Part shown: in pieces, positions 63,654-64,000 of the stretch
How positions within the stretch are numbered: the stretch's first letter is position 1
How the letters are laid out: each line of letters opens with the position of its first letter
Assembly (NCBI GenBank): GCA_017406925.1
Contig: JAFQXO010000002.1
Location: 1 to 64,000, forward strand
DNA: 64,000 nt
Direction of reading: 5' to 3'
Source of the DNA: Eubacterium sp.
Lineage (GTDB): Bacteria > Bacillota > Clostridia > Lachnospirales > Lachnospiraceae
Position numbers and translations under genes: made by a program
Notes under the pieces: model-generated
Databases searched by the model: none
What the model was told of the DNA's origin: nothing
The model's input: the letters and a program-made list of their open reading frames with translations, nothing else

Positions 63654-64000
63654 CTATTCTTCTATATACTTTCTAGGAACTCGTTTTCCGATGTCGCACA
63701 CGACCTCGTAATTGATAGTTCCTGTAAGATTTGCAATCTCATCTGCTGTGATTTCTTCATCACCGTCTTTACCTATAAGTGTAACCTCATCGCCGACTTT
63801 GACATCCATTCCAGTTACATCGACCATAAACTGATCCATGCAAACGCGACCCAAGATTTTACATCTCTTGCCAGCGATTAGAACATCGCCCTTGTTACTC
63901 AAAAGTCTAGGATATCCATCACCATAACCAACTGGAACAGTCGCTATAGTCATTGGCTTGTCAGCCACAAATGTATGTCCATAGCTTACGCCAGTGCCTT
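63654..64000 (-). CDS. alr: Alanine racemase, C-terminal part (5' end beyond window)
   Basis: Only the last 115 codons are visible. VSYGHTF carries the catalytic tyrosine of the C-terminal domain, then TVPVGYGDGYPRLL, GRVCMDQFMVDVT and INYEVVC, all family hallmarks. It supplies D-alanine for peptidoglycan. The stop is 12 bp before yebC. The PLP-lysine domain lies outside the window. Confidence 0.95.
   Translation of the reverse strand, partial: GTGVSYGHTFVADKPMTIATVPVGYGDGYPRLLSNKGDVLIAGKRCKILGRVCMDQFMVDVTGMDVKVGDEVTLIGKDGDEEITADEIANLTGTINYEVVCDIGKRVPRKYIEE

Overview
The window is a contiguous piece of an AT-rich Firmicutes chromosome. The best fit is a Lachnospiraceae-type member of the Clostridia. 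This is inferred from gene order and protein style: ispH next to an S1-domain protein, a biotin-dependent sodium-pump decarboxylase cluster, UPF0210 plus an ACT protein, and a FeoA-FeoA-FeoB-Cys-rich module. Nearly everything is core housekeeping on the minus strand. Six genes run on the plus strand: tmcAL, the DAHP synthase gene, rqcH, a DtxR-family regulator, a polysaccharide deacetylase and one small membrane protein. I saw no rRNA, tRNA, CRISPR array, insertion sequence or prophage, and no gene-free stretch over 300 bp. Intergenic gaps are mostly filled by recognisable promoters and hairpin terminators.

Layout in coordinate order. 1-7852: smc (cut by the window edge), rnc, acpP, plsX, rpmF, yceD, ackA, pta. 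7996-9213: tmcAL, divergent from pta. 9290-17754: UPF0210, ACT protein, a WalJ-type beta-lactamase-fold protein, a coiled-coil protein, coaD, rsmD, an S1 protein, ispH, cmk and a HI0933-type flavoprotein. 17791-22886: a five-gene Na+-translocating decarboxylase cluster with two different carboxyltransferases. 23013-30640: asnB, murE, dapF, scpB, scpA and an LtaS-type phosphoglycerol transferase, read as one operon for cell wall and chromosome segregation. 30765-37768: DAHP synthase, xerD, a Nudix hydrolase, proC, rny, recX and SOS-controlled recA. 37952-42899: an aminotransferase, pgsA, rimO, rpoZ, gmk, yicC. 43029-47000: rqcH, glgA and an SseB-FHA protein. 47050-55948: the conserved recN-argR-nadK-tlyA-dxs-ispA-xseB-xseA-nusB block plus an Asp23 protein. 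56081-61003: the ferrous-iron module (a Cys-rich micro-protein, feoB, two feoA genes) divergent from its probable metal-responsive regulator and a secreted deacetylase. 61044-64000: rlmH, a membrane protein, a HAD phosphatase, a YebC protein and the 3' end of alr.

The genes suggest an anaerobe that makes acetate through Pta-AckA, probably turns decarboxylation energy into a sodium gradient, builds meso-diaminopimelate peptidoglycan (dapF, MurE with a DNPR motif) that may be amidated by the neighbouring AsnB, makes glycogen, and takes up Fe2+ under control of a DtxR-like repressor. Two chromosomal junctions that carry sporulation genes in spore-forming relatives (after recN and before the Asp23 gene) carry none here. 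This hints at, but does not prove, a non-sporulating lineage. The most interesting spots are the tandem operators on the feo promoter with an unusual regulator metal site, the two-carboxyltransferase sodium pump, and the asnB-murE-dapF linkage. I did not find a clearly unprecedented system.
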